Shown piece after piece: positions 46,143 through 57,425 of a DNA stretch of 64,000 bases (its first letter is position 1; every line of letters starts with the position of its first letter). A model generated the notes under the pieces. That model was not told the origin of the DNA, made no database searches, and saw nothing but the letters and a program-made list of their open reading frames with translations. Made by a program: the position numbers and the translations under genes. This DNA comes from Diphasiastrum complanatum (lineage: Eukaryota; Streptophyta; Lycopodiopsida; Lycopodiales; Lycopodiaceae): contig CM055099.1 in the NCBI GenBank assembly GCA_029204225.1, forward strand, positions 59,353,010 through 59,417,009. The letters are read 5' to 3'.

Positions 46143-47277
46143 GTTCGAAGTAGTAGCATTCTTTTCTCTCTTTGATGCTACAAACCGTCAAACTCAAGGA
46201 CTGCCCAAGGGCCTACACATCATATTCCTCTTTAGTGTCTTCATAGGAGAGACACCCTCATTACGTATGAGACACTTGTGGGGCCAGTGAGCCTCTTATT
46301 GATGTTTGCTCCTCAATGTGGTTCAATTTGGATCATCATTGTTCCTTGAACTTGAAATGGTCATGAACGGACAATATATGTGTTGGTATTGATGTTGTAG
46401 CTATGAGTCAGTATATATAAATGTTTTGGCATCCGTTTCACAATACTCAATTTTTTTGTAATTAGTCACAAACAGGCCTCAACATGGAATTAAATCTCGG
46501 CATGACCAACAGTTTCGAGTACTGGAGGGCCGGTCTACCATATTAGGACTATTCCAGGTCCTTAACCGAATATGGCCATAACATTCTTCCCTCCTTAAAC
46601 TCTTCTATCCTAAGAAGCTCCTCAAAAAAAAAAAAAATTACAGGATCAGTTCCTTTAACTTTTGATATTAACCAAGAAAATCATTATCCTTAGTCTGACT
46701 TCCATATCAAACAAGTGAGTCAGAGATAACCAATTTTCCAATTTTTAATCTATATTTTGGAGTACACTCTATGATTTGAAAAGTACACTCAGAGATATAT
46801 TTTCTCAACTGGGTTACACTCAACACAAGCTAGTAACATCGCCCTCATGCAAAACACTTACATGAATCACTGAGTGGAATATTACTAACTTAAGAGATTA
46901 AAATTAAAGAAAAAATAGTAATAATTACAATCTGAAATTATCCACAAACTCTGGCTGACAATTCATAAAGAACTTCCAAGTACAACTATCCTTAGAATCC
47001 AATTCTAAGATATGATAATTCATTCAACTAGAATCTCTAGGAAAATCATTAAGATATAGAATGATTAAAACTCAACTCTGAGTATCCCATATATTCTTTT
47101 GAGTTAAATGCACTCGTTTCTAGCACCAAATGCAAGAAAATAACATTCATTCATCTTAATAGATTTGTCTATCTCCTAGGATAATGGAAATCCAATCAAA
47201 TAAAGAACTGTACTCAAGCATCTGCAAACCATAAACTGTAGCAGAATAACATCAACTAGATAAATTACATTCTCCAT
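46143..47277. other. Gene-free interval between copia C and the second copia A copy
   Basis: No ORF above background. One segment (about 46560-47250) is AT-rich with several CACTC/GAGTTA strings. Nothing can be named. Confidence 0.35.
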
Positions 47278-48220
47278 TGTGAAGATTAGTACAATTATAT
47301 CTTCCTATCTCGAGTTTTGGGGCCATGCCTATCTTATTTCCATTGTATATTTTATTGTACATAAAGGTATGTGAATTGAGCACATAACCTTCTAGAATAG
47401 GTCGAGTTTGAGTTAGGTAGATTCAATCTTGATGTCGTGCAAAAGTTTAGATTACATGCAAAGTCATTCAGTGTGCATGCAAGCAACATGCAATCAGTGC
47501 ATGCAACATGCAAAGTAGTTTTCATGATCTACACATGTCTAGGCAATTTTGAGAGGTGACAGTTTCTTCTATGGCAAGAAAGGCCACTATGCATCAAACT
47601 GTTTTAAGAAGAAGAACCAATCTAAGCAAGCTAACCTTACTAATGAGGAAGAGTGTGAGGGTGTTGAGAGTGAAAGAGAGGATTCTTTGATGTCTAGTTT
47701 TTCATATTTTTCTTTCAAGAATGAAGAAATCTGGTGGATAGATAGTGGGGCTAGTTCCCATATGTCTAGTTCTAGAAACTCTTTCACAAGTCTCATGCCA
47801 CATCTAGGTGCAAAAAGATCAATCAGTACTACTAATGATGTAGAGTGTAGAATTGAAGGAATAGGTAGTATTCCATTGTATGCATCATCATCAAAATCTT
47901 TTTGTTTGCATGATGTACTTTCTATACCTAGACTAACCAAAAATCTCATTAGTGTAGGATAGTTGTTTGATAGTGGATTGGATGTCAAGTTTTATGTTGA
48001 CAAGTGTATAATCTCAAGAGAAAATAAAGTTATTGCTAGAGGATCTAGAATTGAAAAGTTGTACAAACTAGATTCTAGGGAGAGTGCTAACATTTGAGAT
48101 ATTGCTTATGAGACCAAGGTCCATCAGAAGGATCTGTGGCATAAGAGATTGGGACATCCCAATTTCAAAGCCATGAAATCTATGGTCAAGAAAGGAAAAG
48201 CTGTTGGACTACCAAAGACT
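47278..48220 (+). pseudogene. Second copia A copy, internally deleted
   Basis: It begins with the same LTR start as copia A (TGTGAAGATTA at 47278), keeps about 278 bases of LTR, then jumps at about 47556 straight into the zinc knuckle (FFYGKKGHYASNC). Knuckle, protease (IWWIDSGASSHM) and GAG-pre-integrase (LWHKRLGHPNFKAMKSM) closely match 17094-17745. The missing part is the rest of the LTR, leader and gag. Coding ends at GLPKT (48220), where the Helitron-like helicase begins. The next piece of this integrase, CEACVLAKSHRR, lies at 52476-52370 on the opposite strand. Confidence 0.88.
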
Positions 48221-48225
48221 ACACG

Positions 48226-50032
48226 TATAGACCTAAAGAATTTGAAAACATGAGTTTTTATGAGTATTGGCGACGATTTATTGTAATCGCGAAAAAAAAA
48301 CAATTTCCAAAAAGAAATATATATGGATCAATTAGGACATTATTTGTATAAAAATACTAAAATAATCAGATTTACAGCTTATCATCCTGCATTAGAAGAT
48401 TTTTTTTTTAATGTCTTACTAGAAAAATGTCAATTTCTAAAAGAGCATGAACTTTTGAGCCCCGACAACAGTAATCGCTCGTATTATACAGAATGCATAT
48501 TGCGTGATTTCATTCGAAATGAGAAAGACATTGAGTGATACATTGAAGATTATTCAAATAAACAAATGCTTCAAAATGAACAATGACAATAAATTGTAAA
48601 TATCTTATTGCAATATAAATCATTTTTGTGTGAACCGTTATTTCAAGTCATATCTAATTATGAAAATAACGTTCAGGTATCATTAGGAACTGATACAAAA
48701 GATATGTCAAGTATTTCACATGAATTTCAATCATTTGAAAATTTTTCATTGACAATAGAACAAGAAACTGCTTTTTCGATTTGATGTCAAATCGGTCAAG
48801 TACTTTTGTACTATCAGGTACACCAGGAAGTGGAAAAACGCATCTGATAAAATACCTAACATTCTCGCTTGAAAAAATGAACAAATCTATTTTGTTGTGC
48901 GCCACAACATGTGCAGCTATGTCTAGGCTTAGTAAATGTGCATTGACAATGCACAATTTATTTTTCATCCCTGTTAATGCTCTCTATATACGAAATTTGA
49001 TGCCTACTAATGTGCGCTACAAAAAAATCTTTAGTGCTGATATCATTATTATCGACGAAATGTCAATAATGACTGCTCAAACGTTACAACTTGTCATACA
49101 CCAAATAAATCAAGTAAAATCAAATCCATATCGTCTGCCTTTCCAAAATTTTATCTTGTTGTTAGTAGGCGGTCATGCACAATTGCCAGCAATATGTAAA
49201 TATAAAATTGATAGTTTACATTCGATATCCACATCTCCACATCTTTATGTTGGAAAATGGCGATTCAGATCCACTTGACTTATTCGATTCAACACGTGTC
49301 AAATGCCTTATATCTTTAATTTTTAAACACGATAAGATTTAGAAAGCCAAAATTAGAAAAAATCAATGATACATTGAATCAACAAATTATTCCAAAAGAA
49401 GAAGTTCTCAAAATGATTAGCTCTAACGTGATGATAATATGCACACATAAAGAAAATGTCAAAAGATATAACAAATGTGCATTACAGAAACTCTTCGAAG
49501 AGAAAAACATCATAAATGTACCAGTCAAGACAAATGCATCAGACAATCTAGAATTAAAATCATGGCTTGAAGACTCGTCATTTCATCAACTAGACCAAAT
49601 TGAAAAGAATACAAAGATCATGGTTCTTGCGAATCTAGACATAACAAACAGAATAGTTAATGGAACGACCAGAACGATTCAAAACTTTGCGCATTCAAAT
49701 CAAATGAATGAAATCGATTCTATCATGATAACAATCGATGGATCTGACAAAAAAATGAAAAGTATGCCATCAACTATTAGAAAAATGAGATACAATTCTA
49801 AAATATATTACAAAAGCACTTTTTCTTCAACATTAGCATACGCTATTACGGCTCATTAATCCCAAGGCATAACAATCAGTAACAATAAAATAATTGATAT
49901 TTGAAATAGTTTCTGTCCAGGATTAACTTATGTTATGTTACCTCGAGTGACAAGACGAGAACACATATTTCTCACATGCAAACTAACACCTGCAGATTTT
50001 AATCCAACACCAGCCATTATAAATCCAACAAG
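48226..50032 (+). pseudogene. PIF1/Helitron-type SF1B helicase
   Basis: N-terminal part: RPKEFENMSFYEYWRRF (48229 on), then after a frameshift IIRFTAYHPALEDFFFNVLL and YYTECILRDFI, the region that precedes the ATPase in Helitron helicases. ATPase motifs follow: Walker A GTPGSGKT at 48817-48840, Walker B IIIIDEMSIM near 49042-49071, and motif III LLVGGHAQLPAI (Gly where Asp is expected in GDxxQLP). Then come NTKIMVLANLDITNRIVNGT and TLAYAITAH, a TAA at 49857-49859, and SQGITI (motif VI, normally AHKSQG). A TGA at 49902-49904 and GLTYVMLPRVTRREHIF close the domain. It would unwind DNA during rolling-circle transposition. About five lesions inactivate it. The order and motifs fit Helitron RepHel better than a host PIF1. 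Confidence 0.85.
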
Positions 50033-50319
50033 TAATTAATATTGACAATATAATCTGATTCTACAACATCTGAATGTTTGTAACACATTACTTGATTGTT
50101 CATTATTTTAGAAATACTATATCCAAAATATTTTATTTCTAATTTTCCAATTCTACTTGAAAGCAGAGATCTAATAAGGCACTACAAGAACTTATAGAGG
50201 CTCAAAAGGTACATTGTTATAAATATCGTGAATCATTTTTGAGACTCAAATAAAATACCTAAAAAAATAATACTTGTAACTATTCGAAATTCATAATTTA
50301 ATTCTAATAACTACTTTTA
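50033..50319 (+). other. AT-rich gap after the helicase, probably intronic
   Basis: GTAATT directly follows the last helicase codons near 50030. No coding is evident until about 50320, so this may be an intron of the same transcription unit. Confidence 0.4.
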
Positions 50320-51040
50320 TGATGAAAACTTTCACAAGCTTTTCCGAAAACTAAAAGAAGAAACTCAAAAATCGCAAGCTTTGACATCTGAAGATATTGA
50401 AGAATTGCAAATTTATCCTATGACGCGACAAATGTTCCTGTTAAATGCTTGCGGAATCGATCCGAACAATACAAAGATGGGTTTTAAAATAGTTATACTA
50501 TGAGCACGTATATTACAGCACAAAAATGTGCGAGAGAAACCTATGTACATGAACATCACAGAGATCCTATAGAAGGTAACAAATCACTTCTATTTTCTTT
50601 TATTTATTTTCCATTCTATTCTTTTACTTTATTACATCAAACATATGAAAGTCATATCATTTTCATAACATATTTCAAATTTTCAGGATTTTTGAAACAC
50701 TTTTATAAACTATTTTCTATTCCGATCCCGGATTTGATCAAGACGAATAGGATGGTGATACAACATTTTAAAGCACATTCTAACAAAAGTTATTATGCAA
50801 TTCGTAACCTATATTTCGATTACAACATTGCTTTTTCAAATTGGAAAACCATGTCTCGAGCATAATTAAATGCTATCAACACAGACTTAGGGAGTCAACT
50901 TGGCCACCTCTCTGACACCGGAGTTTGACTAACAGACGGTCCTATCACAATTGAAAACGTTTTGAAAATCTTAGAACAAGAAACTATTAACACATCGATT
51001 AAGACAACAACTGACACGCATCAGGTTCATGTCTTTTAAT
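50320..51040 (+). pseudogene. Unrecognised domain between helicase and GIY-YIG nuclease
   Basis: It reads FHKLFRKLKEETQKSQALTS, EDIEELQIYPMTRQMFLLNA, CGIDPNNTKMGF, then after a frameshift MSTYITAQKCARETYVHEHH and DPIEG. A 111-base intron with GGTAAC donor and TTTTCAG acceptor (50576-50686) lies there, and both sides stay in frame. Then FLKHFYKLFSIPIPDLIKTN, MVIQHFKAHSNKSYYAIRNL and NIAFSNWKTMSRA before a stop; weaker coding continues to about 51035. No family recognised. Its place on the same strand between helicase and nuclease suggests it is part of the element's protein or a neighbouring ORF. Confidence 0.5.
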
Positions 51041-51262
51041 CATTTTAATACTCAATTTGCCTACAATGTATTTTATACACAAATGTAAATACAAGCTTGC
51101 AACTAACAAATAACAAGTGATAAATCTCGAATCTCCACAACCGATATCACAACGATCTTCTTCTAGCAAAGAGGTATGGCAAATTAACGCTATTTTTTTG
51201 TTCTAAATAAATATTTTTCTAACATTTAAAAAAATTCTATTAATTTTGAATATTCTTTGCAG

Positions 51263-51624
51263 GATCTGACACCGCCACAGCCACCAAAACGCCTACGAGG
51301 CAGTTCTTCACAATCTACAAAATAGTTTCTCGAATAGGCAAATCAATTTACATTGACCAAACAACAGATTTTGATAGACGCATGCGACAACATGCTCATA
51401 GACCACCGAAAGGGATGACCTACGACAAGACTCGCGGCAAATTTTCTGATCATTATAAAGCTCGGATATTAGAAATTATTAATGTCTCTTCAAGTGCAGA
51501 TAGATTAGAAAAAGTCTATATCAAAATGTTTAGATCTCAGAAAATACGAATTTGTAATAACTTAAGCAGTCGTCCATCGCTCTCGCGTAAATATCGGTAT
51601 TTGAAACGTCGATCTTATATTTGA
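51263..51624 (+). CDS. GIY-YIG endonuclease domain
   Basis: TTTGCAG at 51256-51262 is a good acceptor, and the frame from 51265 is open for 119 codons to a TGA. It starts SDTATATKTPTRQF then FTIYKIVSRIGKSIYIDQTT, the first strands of a GIY-YIG fold (TIY for GIY; YID for YIG), followed by DFDRRMRQHAH with the catalytic Arg. ARILEIINVSSSADRLEKVY then supplies the catalytic Glu (LEKVYI), and FRSQKIRICNNLSSRPSLS ends the fold. The family cuts DNA with a metal ion. This exon is the least damaged piece of the Helitron-like unit, although the Gly to Asp change in YIG could weaken it. It could instead be a separate gene captured by the element. Confidence 0.8.
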
Positions 51625-52369
51625 AAATTGTTGGCACATTTTATTGATTCCCAATATTAATATAAATTCATATCTCTAGTTCAGTTACCTATTCATTGTT
51701 TAGCGATATTTTGAATAACTTTCTATTTTTCCTTTCAAACTCAATTGAACAACATTGCCATTAGCACTAAAAATTATTTACAAGATATAATCAGCTACTA
51801 ATTGTTCCAATTTTGACATTGTTCTTCATCAGCTTTCATTTGAAATATTTTTTTCTAAAAAAATCACAAAACACATTTTTGTAATTACTAACTATCTAAT
51901 TACAGATACGTTCTTGAAAATCACATTTCTATGTTTACTAAACACATAAATAATGCTATTCATGTCTCTTTTCAAAGTGCAAATTTTTTTAACTTACAAA
52001 ATAACGATATGAAACATACATAGATCGAATACAAAAAACAGATAAATTGAATACAAAATTCAATCATGATTATGACATGCGCTTCGTTTTTTACAATTGT
52101 TGTTTGACTCAAATCTGGACAAAATTGCGTAGCTAGTTTGGCTAGTTAGAGTTTTTTTTTTCTAGGGCTTTGTGGTGGACCGGTTCACTCACCATGGAAG
52201 AGCCTTGACCTTTAACCTTGCATGGGCCTGAAAATTGCTTTGCATGGGCTTTTCAAAAAGGGGATTTTGAAGATCATACCGGAATTGTAATAACTAACTT
52301 TATGTTATTTCAGAATGGAAATTTTTTTGGGAATTTTCCTAAATGACTCAAAATGTTTAAGTTATTAGC
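51625..52369. other. Gene-free AT-rich stretch
   Basis: No supported ORF. The Helitron's 3' terminus should lie here if the inversion model is right; a hairpin followed by CTRR could not be placed with confidence. Confidence 0.4.
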
Positions 52370-52476
52370 CTTGAAGAGAAACAAACATCAGAGTGCACGA
52401 GTTCAAATGGATGCCTTGTCTTGATGCTTGATCTTGGGAAAAGCCTTCTGTGTGATTTTGCCAAAACACAAGCTTC
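52370..52476 (-). pseudogene. Copia A integrase fragment, inverted
   Basis: The minus strand from 52476 reads YEACVLAKSHRRLFPRSSIK then HPFELVHSDVCFSS, matching the copia A integrase at about 17767-17870 almost base for base. It keeps the catalytic Asp (HSDV) that copia A has lost. It begins where the second copia A copy at 48220 leaves off, allowing for about 25 missing bases. Confidence 0.85.
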
Positions 52477-52499
52477 ATATCAATTGGATGCAATAGTAT

Positions 52500-54033
52500 T
52501 GTATTGTTATACTATTATAAATTTTTGTCGTAGATCTGGAGAAGAGCTATCTACGTATTGAATAGCTTCGTTTCTTTTGATAATGGGGATTTGTAAGCAT
52601 GTGAAACTAATTTCTGGCAATGATATTGGTTTTGTCAAGATGTAGCTAGATATTAATTTTAACACGTTTTCATCAGTATGGGATATTTTGATCTTTTTTG
52701 CGTCATCTATATTCAAATTCAATGGCCATGTTGGCTCTTATTTCATTGCATATTTCAATAAGTAATATGACCAGCCTGTGTTTGTAATTCATTGCAAATT
52801 CATGTGCACTTGCAATAACAATAGCACTACCGGATGATAAGGTACTACGTTACGATCTTCATATCTAGGTCGGAAGTATAGTCACGTTCAGTTTTTGTGT
52901 CTAATTCAGTTGATGTCGAACATTTTTGGAATAGAAATCCATATTTACAGATCTTTGTTCTTTTTTTATCACCTTTGATGATGCAAGTTGATCGACAACA
53001 ATGGATTTGTTTTCGTACAACTAATTCATATATTTGTTTTTTGATTGGATCTAATGGAATTTCGAATTTTTTTGGTTTCTAGATTGAGTTTCGTAGAAAT
53101 GAATGCAACGATTTCATTTCCAATTTTTTTCACATCTTTTCTTTTAACTCATAGCATGATATGGGCATGTACAGAACCTCAATTTTGGAATTTCTATCAT
53201 AACATGTAATGTTTAATTCATACTAACATTGCTCTTTTTGGAAGAATGATTTCTTTCATAAATAATTCTAACTTCTTGACAAATATCAATGAACATTCAA
53301 TTGGATAATTTCTCCAATCGAAATCCATATTATAATTTTTCACTATTTCTTCTATTTGTCGGATTTCTGACCATCATAATTTAGTTGTTTCATCGCTTGT
53401 CAATGTCAAAAAAAAATCTGGTAATCCCCAATGTGTCATCATCGTTAATAAATTTCTAAAATTTTGTCTATGACATGATGGGGTGCCTGGCATTTTGCAT
53501 GACAAAGTGAAATTCAAAACATTTCTAAAAATCTATTCTTCATTTGCATTTGGATGTTTATTAACAAATTTGATAATGTCTTTTGTAGGACAACGGATGA
53601 CACCTTTGTTGTTATCAAAATCACTTGTTGTATTTGATACATTATAAGTAAATATGGTGGATATAGTGTAAATGACAAAAACAATGAAGAAACTCTCATT
53701 TTTATGTAATTGATAGAACGTATCTTCCCATTGTAGTAATCATGACCAAATGGAAATAGAAATGAGAAGATTGCATTTTTTTAATGTGATGAATTATTTT
53801 TGTTTAGTCAGTAATGGCAACCCAGAAACTTTTGTTCTAAACATTGATGTTTCTTTTTGTTCATGCGTTGTTTCTCTATTCCATAAATTCGAATATGTAT
53901 ATATGTCATCTTTTTGGATATTTTGTCTTTTGCTGCAGGGTGTTACGTCTTGTAGTAATATATATACTCGTTTGCATGGATCAATTTCCATGTTTTTGAA
54001 TACATGTACTTCAATTTTTAGCATTTCCTGAAA
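52500..54033 (-). pseudogene. Helitron-type Rep (HUH/Y2) domain
   Basis: A TTTCAG acceptor (about 54039-54034) precedes EMLKIEVHVFKNMEIDPCKR. Further on come the Rep blocks: IRCPTKDIIKFVNKHPNANE, GLPDFFLTLTSDE (the FxTLT motif), WRNYPIECSLIFVKKLELFM, then the HUH motif GSVHAHIM with HAH at 53169-53161 (the codon two before Gly is a TGA, probably once CGA). DRNVVPYHPVVLLLLQ is followed by the tyrosine pair SYYLLKYAMK, Y-x3-Y at 52764-52750, and finally AIQYVDSSSPDLRQKF. HUH nucleases nick and rejoin DNA in rolling-circle transposition, and two tyrosines are typical of Helitrons. Many frameshifts and stops are present. It lies opposite in strand to the helicase at 48.2-50.0 kb. Confidence 0.8.
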
Positions 54034-54486
54034 TGAAGCTAATGATATAAATGGTAGCACTTGAGTTTCGGCACTATATTCATGGATATTCTAGATCTGA
54101 GGTATATATGGCTTCAAGATATACTTTAACTTCACTACATTCATGACATCTAAATTTCACTCTCATCACATTTATCAGATAACTGAATCATCTTCATTGA
54201 ATGTAGGTATCACAGTCTCAATCTCATGCATCATAGTCACATGAGTCCGATGGCGACGCCAATGGCCAAGACAAGGATGACTCAGCTGGATCTAATTATA
54301 ATTAGGTATATTTCCATAAAAGTAACATATATGTATACTTGAAACATTTATGTATGAATATATATTTGTTGAATTTAAGTTTTCTTCATCGATTTTTAAG
54401 TGCTTAAAATGTAGCTCAAATAAATTTTGCAAATTTTTTTATTAATAATAATGACCAAAAAATTTTGCTTACCAACTTCATAAGAA
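54034..54486. other. Region upstream of the Rep exon
   Basis: No clear coding. It would contain the 5' intron or 5' terminus of the Helitron-like element on the minus strand. Confidence 0.35.
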
Positions 54487-54804
54487 GTGGTGCAAAAGAC
54501 TCCTGGGGTTAGATGGAGTCCATTTTTAGGGAAGAATGGAGCCAATAAACTAGCTTCATTCTATCCTAAAAGAAAATTATCAGATGGGGAAACTGAGAAA
54601 ACTAATCAGACTATGGAGGATATGTTGAGAACATATGTGTTTGTTGACAAGCAATCTCAATGGGGAGATTATGTTCCTTTGATTGAGTTTGCTTACAATA
54701 GTAGAAAACATTATGCTACAAGTTATAGTCTGTTTATGCTAATGTACATTTTTCAACCTAGATCTCCAGTAAATGTGACAATTGTTAAAAATTCACAATT
54801 CTAG
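54487..54804 (+). pseudogene. Ty3/gypsy integrase fragment
   Basis: Reads ASFYPKRKLSDGETEKTNQT, MEDMLRTYV, WGDYVPLIEFAYNSRKHYAT and FMLMYIFQPRSPVNVTI. This is the segment after the catalytic Glu in gypsy integrases (HPQTDGQTERVNQTLEDMLR type; the Glu is kept in GETEKTN). Both ends are lost. It is caught between the Rep gene and the LTR of copia D. Confidence 0.88.
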
Positions 54805-54829
54805 CTTGAATAATTTTGGTCATATGACT

Positions 54830-55442
54830 TGTAAATAGTTAGATGGTCATGATGTGGCTTGTCACACGTGCCAAATAGAATAGGATTCCATTCAAAATGA
54901 TGTTCTCAAGTTTACCTAAGTGATAGAACCTTTGGAATGAGTCCAAATCATGCTTAGATACAAGAGAGAAAAAGTAAGAGCTATTTTTGGTAATTTTTAC
55001 ATTGTTGAGGGATCTCCAAGATTCCAATCCTAACTTGTTAGGGATGAAAGATCCGGTTTAGGGCTACTCATACCTGCCCAAAACCATGATGGATCATGTA
55101 TATATAGGTGATGATCTCTCACCAAAATCAATCAAGCAATTTCATGATTTTTCTCTCATATTGGTGCAATTGCTCTCTATGTTCATAATTATTTGAGTTC
55201 TTGTGATTCCTAATCATTATATGATTGAATGTGGGTCTAGTGTACAGTGCTCAGACTGTGGGAGGCTGTACTTTCACACGTGTGAAGGCTTTTTCAAGGA
55301 TTTGGGCCATTCAGTGAGGTTCAAGCATAGATTATTGATGGATTTTGATGGTGCAACTTGTGCTAACTTTATGGAATCATAATCTATTGTTTCCCTCAAC
55401 ATTTCAAGTGTTTTAGAATCCTTATTTGCTATATTTTTTACA
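54830..55442 (+). mobile_element. 5' LTR of copia D (613 bp) with primer site
   Basis: Begins TGTAAATAG and ends TTTTTACA, with TGTAAA/TTTACA inverted ends, directly followed at 55443 by TGGTATCAGAGCC. It contains a CACACGTGTG palindrome at 55275-55284. No 3' LTR is in the window. Confidence 0.75.
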
Positions 55443-55455
55443 TGGTATCAGAGCC

Positions 55456-56207
55456 TAAATATTGAAATGAGCTAAATCCTTGCTTTTCATTCAATCTGAT
55501 CACAATTTTTTATCTAAGTCTTGTGTAGATTGGATCTTAGCATCTAACATTGATTCTAGAACTCAAAGTGAGTCAGATCCATTGGAGATTGGTAATTTGT
55601 GACCTCATTTGTAGGTATTTAGGTGTCTAAAACCAGAGGCAAAGTTGAATTCAATCCACATTACCAAGATAACAAGTTTTGCTTGCTCCAAGCTTTGATT
55701 TCTAAGCGAGTTTTGGAGGTGATTTCATAGAGGAGGCTTTTTAGCATTCAAGGAGAGGGAAGATCAGAGGTTTGGGGACTATTCAAGGCTATTCTAAGGT
55801 ATAGAGGACACCTCCTAAAGTGATTTAGGTTTACTCCAACCATTGCTTGACTTATGCATCAAATTAGATCACTTTTTCATCAATTTTGATCAATTTTTGC
55901 TTATGATTGGATAATAGATTGTGTTGCACCTCATTAAGTTCCATTTAGATGTTTTAAAATTGATTTTGGAAGGATATTAGGTTGCTGAAATTCACTCTTG
56001 ATCAGATCATCTGGATGCTTTTATGTTCTTTATAGAAAGAGAGGCAATTCTACTAGTATCGTCTACTTCAATCAAGCAAGTGCAGTAAAGATCATTCTTA
56101 GATCTTTATAGGAAGTCTATTACTGATCTATTTAGGTTTCTAAGAAGTGGGATAAGGTAGATCTTCAATCAAATCAATAGAAGTAGCCTTCATTTTTAGG
56201 AGAATAG
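55456..56207 (+). other. Leader of copia D
   Basis: Non-coding between primer site and gag. Confidence 0.5.
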
Positions 56208-57425
56208 ATGGCATCTTTAAATGCATATCTTTTGGATACTAATGAGAGGCTCAACAAAACTAACTATTCCATATGGAAATTTAGAATTGAATCCATCATG
56301 ATCATGCAATATCTAATGGAGATTGTAAATGGCAAGGAGGATGAACCTATTCATTCTCAAGAAAAAGCCAAATACAACAAGAGGTGCAATATTGCACTAC
56401 ATTGTATAAAAATGAATGTTACAAATGAACTCTTAAGAGAGATATGAGATTGCACTTTCGCTCAAGATGCTTGGGAGACTTTGAAAAGGTCTATGAATCT
56501 AAGAACCAAACTAGGAGAAAGTTCACATACTTTTGTCTTAAAAGTGAAGGAATTGAACAAAGGGCTAGCCTTCATAGGTGATTCTATCAAGGATGAAGAG
56601 CTTGTTCAACTCATATGGCATGAACTAGGCTTTGAATTTGAAAATTTGGTTCAGGGATATGCAATTATGGGTAAGCTACCCATACTTGAAGAGCTCCAAG
56701 GCACACTCGTGGCCGAGGAGTCAAGAAGGAGCCAAATGCAAGAGAGGATGGATAGGCTTTCCATCCAAGGTGGAGATGACCAAGCTCTCTTCACCAAAGA
56801 CAAAGGGAAGTCCAAAGGCAAAGGATCAACATTCAAAAAGGCTTCAACAAAGCCTGAGGTTCAATAAGGACCCTCAAAGGCATCTCCATCAACCACCAAA
56901 GTCAAGAAGGACAAATCCAAGGTGAAGTGCAGCTATTGTAGCAAGATGGGGCATTATGCCTCGGAATGCTTCAAGAGGAAGCAAGATCAAAGCCAAGCCA
57001 ACATGATCAAAGAGGAGGAGGAGATTTCACATGAGGACTCTCTCATAATGTCCATATTTTCTTCAACAAGCTTCAAAGGAGAAGATCCTTGGTGGATCGA
57101 CTCAGGTGCTAGTTCACACATGACTAGCAAAAGGGAGTTTTTCTCTTCTCTCTTATCTTATGATGAACCTATAAAATCTATTTATACAACATGTGATGAA
57201 GCTTGTAAGATTGAAGGAGTTGATAGCGTTCTCCTTTGCTTAGGATCTTCCAAAAAGATCAACATAACAGGTGTTTTGTACATCCCTACAATAACAAAAA
57301 ATCTACTAAGTGTTGGCCAAATGGTAGACAATGGTTTCAATGTTCATTCTGTTTCAAATGAATGTTTTATCAAGAATAAGGGTAAGATAGTGGCTAAGGG
57401 CACTAGACTTAGCAAACTTTATTAG
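56208..57425 (+). pseudogene. Copia D gag and protease
   Basis: Gag starts MASLNAYLLDTNERLNKTNY and keeps WKFRIESIMIMQYLMEIVNG, RCNIALHCIKMNVTNELLRE, then a TGA (56445-56447). About 20 residues downstream a small deletion and frame change are followed by GESSHTFVLKVKELNKGLAF and LQGTLVAEESRRSQMQERMD. A TAA at 56865-56867 interrupts before the knuckle CSYCSKMGHYASEC (about 56928-56969). The protease has WWIDSGASSHMTS and VLYIPTITKNLLSVGQM, ending KLY and a TAG at 57423-57425. Lesions are few, so this is one of the younger copies in the window. Confidence 0.9.

Noticed and set aside
48781-49278. Host PIF1 helicase gene
   Set aside because: The upstream YHPALEDFFFNVLL region, the nearby Rep domain and heavy decay fit a Helitron better than a cellular PIF1.
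51263-51624. Penelope-like retroelement, because of the GIY-YIG domain
   Set aside because: No Penelope-type RT lies on the same strand upstream; the neighbour is a helicase.
48221-54033. Endogenous giant virus or Maverick/Polinton fragment
   Set aside because: Helicase and GIY-YIG can occur there, but no capsid, packaging ATPase, protein-primed polymerase or retroviral-like integrase is seen, while HUH and Y-x3-Y Rep motifs are.
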